Positions 61,785 through 64,000 of a DNA stretch of 64,000 nucleotides are shown one piece after another (position 1 is the first letter of the stretch; each line of letters starts with the position of its first letter). The notes below the pieces were generated by a model that saw nothing but the letters and a program-made list of their open reading frames with translations, ran no database searches and was not told the origin of the DNA. The stretch comes from Meandrina meandrites. Its lineage: Eukaryota; Cnidaria; Anthozoa; Scleractinia; Meandrinidae. The stretch lies in contig OY855908.1 of NCBI GenBank assembly GCA_963693305.1, positions 20,514,493 through 20,578,492 on the forward strand, read 5' to 3'. The translations under genes were made by a program, and so were the position numbers.

Positions 61785-64000
61785 TCAATCTTCTTTATGC
61801 TTTTTAAATCTTCCTGCAAACTGAGACACGTTCAACACAGTAAAGAGAAGACAAACAGTATAGGGTATCATGTGCAGAGGGATGATTGCAGCTTGTGTCA
61901 CAGCAATGCTTAGTATAAAGCATAGGTACACCACAGAATGAGGAACCTTTATCAGTGGATCAAGTACTATCGTGTTCACACCAATAATAACTGAAATTAG
62001 AGCTGTGTGGTCTGATGCAAGATGGTGAGAGAACGTGAAGTTTTTAGCCCAAACTACTAATGCAGGGATATTCATGGCGGTAAGCAGCAACATCAGCACA
62101 CACAAAGTCAAACCAAAATTTGTCAGGCTTTCTGTTATAGTCATCAGTCTCTTGTTTCTTTGATCTGGGGGGTAATTCTTGCATATGTTGGAAAGAGCAG
62201 CATATTTCCAAGTTCTCCAAAGACACAAAAGGAAGATCAGAATAAGGCTCAAAGTTCCACAAAAAAGAAGTGATGTCATAATGATGACAATTGCACATAT
62301 CCAATCCTTAACTCCAAGCCCAGTTTGTACTTGAGGTGACAATTTAAAATGACTTAAAATTGAACCACCCAACCTTACAAACAAACCAATCCACACAAAT
62401 AATGCTATGACAATTATGACAGCTGTTGATATGATTAGAATCAATGGCAGCAGCCAAATGAAAGTTTTTAAGTCATCAATGTTAGGAAGCCAGCTATGTT
62501 GACCACCCTCACCATTTAATAAAAGAAATGCAAGAACAAATTGTGAAACAAAGAAGTGACTTTGTATGACAAGAAGCAGAACTCTAATGCTCTTTGACAC
62601 ATTTGCAACCAGATTGAAGAATGAGTCACACTTTTGTTCATTTTTAATTGATGAAAGCTGCCATGCAAACACAAGCATGACAACAGTAAACATCCAACAA
62701 AGGAGCTGCACTGCGTAAAATCTGTATATCTGGCCAAGTGTTTGATGGAAGTCATATTGAGCACTCACTCTATATGAACATTTTGGATCTAACCACAGAT
62801 GTATCTGGATATGCTGTTTATTTCCTTTTGGCTTTGGGTGATGTAATTTTAACACAAGTTTTGTTGACCCATTGCTTGAAAAATTGTACACATCTTCACT
62901 GAACCATGGTACATGAATTCTTGCAATTAATATTGACTTTGTTATATCACAGTCCATGGCTTCAATGTCAAAAATGTACACCTTCCAACTCTTCACTGCA
63001 GATTTTAAAGTTATGTTGGCAAAAAGAGAATCAGAAGCAATATCAAGAACCCTGGACCTTTTCGATAACACTCCTGGTAATTCCACCTCATACATGATGC
63101 TGCTAGATGATTGATACTCAGACCACACAATGGTGGATTTCCTTGACGGTGGTACACTGACAGCAAAATATGCTATCCCTGGAAAATGGTTGAGATCAAG
63201 CTTTGCATACTTCATTGCTAAACCAGTCCAAGGAAGTAGCTCGGCAAGGTGAGATAGACCTGACATGTTACTACAAGCCTGTCCTGCAGAAGTCTCCTGA
63301 CACCCATATAACCACTGTTCAGAGTCAATGGTTGTCAATATCATCAAAGAATCATGTGTCGCAGACCATTCCTCTTTCGAAAATACAAACAGTTTTTGTT
63401 CATTTACAGTTTTACCACTTCCTTTGAATCTCCACAGTCTCTTATGCAAAACAACTGGATTAAAATCCTTATCTGTTCCTTTTACAAGTACATTTCCAGT
63501 ATTATTAAAAGTAACTTTTGATTGTCCTGAATTCTTGACAAAGTAATACTCAAAAATCTTCATTCTGTATTGCTTTTTCTCTATTATTTGTCTTTTCCTT
63601 GGATCAATCATATCAAATAATGCACGGTTAGTTATAAGTACTAGTTGTCGGCACCAGCATAGGCACAAGTGATCAACACTGACCCATGCTCTTGGTGCAG
63701 AAGTTGTTACAAGACTGATAGCTTGAGACTGTTTGACTAATTGTCTCATGGATGAAGAGCTTGATCTTACCAGCACATCTCTGAGTCCACCACTCACCGA
63801 CACTAGAGTTACATTATTTAGTCTTGATTCAGTATCACTGACAAACACTTGACTCCTCCAAAAGTTGTTGACATTTTCATAATAGGCCTTCAACTGTGGA
63901 TCAAGAGATAAAATAGGGTGGCGATGAGGTGTTCCAAAGGTAATGATTGTGTGCACAAAACTTGGATCGAACTTTGGCAACGTAAACAAACCTCTTGCAA
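61785..64000 (-). CDS. PGAP1: GPI inositol-deacylase, C-terminal ~735 residues (5' partial)
   Basis: ER membrane enzyme that removes the acyl chain from inositol of GPI anchors on newly attached proteins, allowing ER exit. The frame is open to the window edge and ends at TGA 61785-61787; the first visible residues, ARGLFTLPKF, correspond to the stretch right after the lipase GHSMGG nucleophile motif, so the catalytic Ser lies a few codons outside. Visible: TIITFGTPHRHPILSLD, LVSVSGGLRDVLVRSS, and WVSVDHLCLCWCRQL with the likely catalytic His (107, counting the Leu codon at 63989 as 1). A lumenal beta-rich region follows, then seven or eight membrane helices from about residue 435 to the end (FYAVQLLCWMFTVVMLVFAW first). 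All of this is one exon with no splice interruption, unlike the many-exon vertebrate gene. Confidence 0.93.
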   Translation of the reverse strand, partial: ARGLFTLPKFDPSFVHTIITFGTPHRHPILSLDPQLKAYYENVNNFWRSQVFVSDTESRLNNVTLVSVSGGLRDVLVRSSSSSMRQLVKQSQAISLVTTSAPRAWVSVDHLCLCWCRQLVLITNRALFDMIDPRKRQIIEKKQYRMKIFEYYFVKNSGQSKVTFNNTGNVLVKGTDKDFNPVVLHKRLWRFKGSGKTVNEQKLFVFSKEEWSATHDSLMILTTIDSEQWLYGCQETSAGQACSNMSGLSHLAELLPWTGLAMKYAKLDLNHFPGIAYFAVSVPPSRKSTIVWSEYQSSSSIMYEVELPGVLSKRSRVLDIASDSLFANITLKSAVKSWKVYIFDIEAMDCDITKSILIARIHVPWFSEDVYNFSSNGSTKLVLKLHHPKPKGNKQHIQIHLWLDPKCSYRVSAQYDFHQTLGQIYRFYAVQLLCWMFTVVMLVFAWQLSSIKNEQKCDSFFNLVANVSKSIRVLLLVIQSHFFVSQFVLAFLLLNGEGGQHSWLPNIDDLKTFIWLLPLILIISTAVIIVIALFVWIGLFVRLGGSILSHFKLSPQVQTGLGVKDWICAIVIIMTSLLFCGTLSLILIFLLCLWRTWKYAALSNICKNYPPDQRNKRLMTITESLTNFGLTLCVLMLLLTAMNIPALVVWAKNFTFSHHLASDHTALISVIIGVNTIVLDPLIKVPHSVVYLCFILSIAVTQAAIIPLHMIPYTVCLLFTVLNVSQFAGRFKKHKED

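Overview
The window is nuclear DNA of an invertebrate animal, most likely an anthozoan cnidarian such as a stony coral. The host genes are animal genes with GT-AG introns, the DNA is AT-rich, and the repeats mix BEL/Pao, Penelope-like, CR1/L2-like, PIF-Harbinger and many short inverted-repeat elements. The lineage is an inference from that mix; no marker gene fixes the species.

Only two host genes are supported. On the + strand, ten exons between 1531 and 28524 encode the C-terminal 387 residues of a transmembrane adenylyl cyclase: part of the second membrane cassette plus the whole C2 catalytic domain, in phase across every junction. The N-terminal half lies upstream of the window. On the - strand at the right edge (61785-64000) one uninterrupted exon of more than 2.2 kb encodes the C-terminal ~735 residues of PGAP1, the ER GPI-inositol deacylase. 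The two genes point towards each other and are separated by about 33 kb made largely of transposon remains.

The cyclase introns hold a LINE tail with (TAA)n, two Penelope-like GIY-YIG remnants, a tRNA-derived SINE, two other tRNA-like sequences, several MITEs and fold-back elements, a 2 kb terminal-inverted-repeat element, a 1.2 kb dispersed repeat (second copy near 41 kb), a ~0.8 kb repeat present in inverted orientation at both ends of the visible gene, and a 24-bp minisatellite of about 1.15 kb.

From 28.5 to 61.8 kb the layout is: a TTAA-flanked MITE (30.1 kb); a broken PIF-Harbinger element with convergent transposase and Myb-like remnants (34-35 kb); a 3.3 kb TTAA-flanked element carrying a nested Mutator-like MITE with a tRNA-like core (35.1-38.4 kb); the second copy of the 1.2 kb repeat; a dead LINE on the - strand (43.2-46.1 kb); a 7.7 kb TTAA-flanked element with a broken THAP domain, split by a nested and nearly new BEL/Pao retrotransposon (47.1-54.8 kb); another TTAA MITE; a 5'-truncated LINE (56.6-57.9 kb); and microsatellite-rich DNA.

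The main pattern is that at least six unrelated-looking elements have terminal inverted repeats lying exactly against TTAA on both sides. One contains a THAP zinc finger, which together with TTAA suggests the Kolobok superfamily. The BEL/Pao copy can be delimited to the base (TG...CA ends, 5-bp GTTGG duplication). All junctions were read by eye; no alignment, search or expression data were available.
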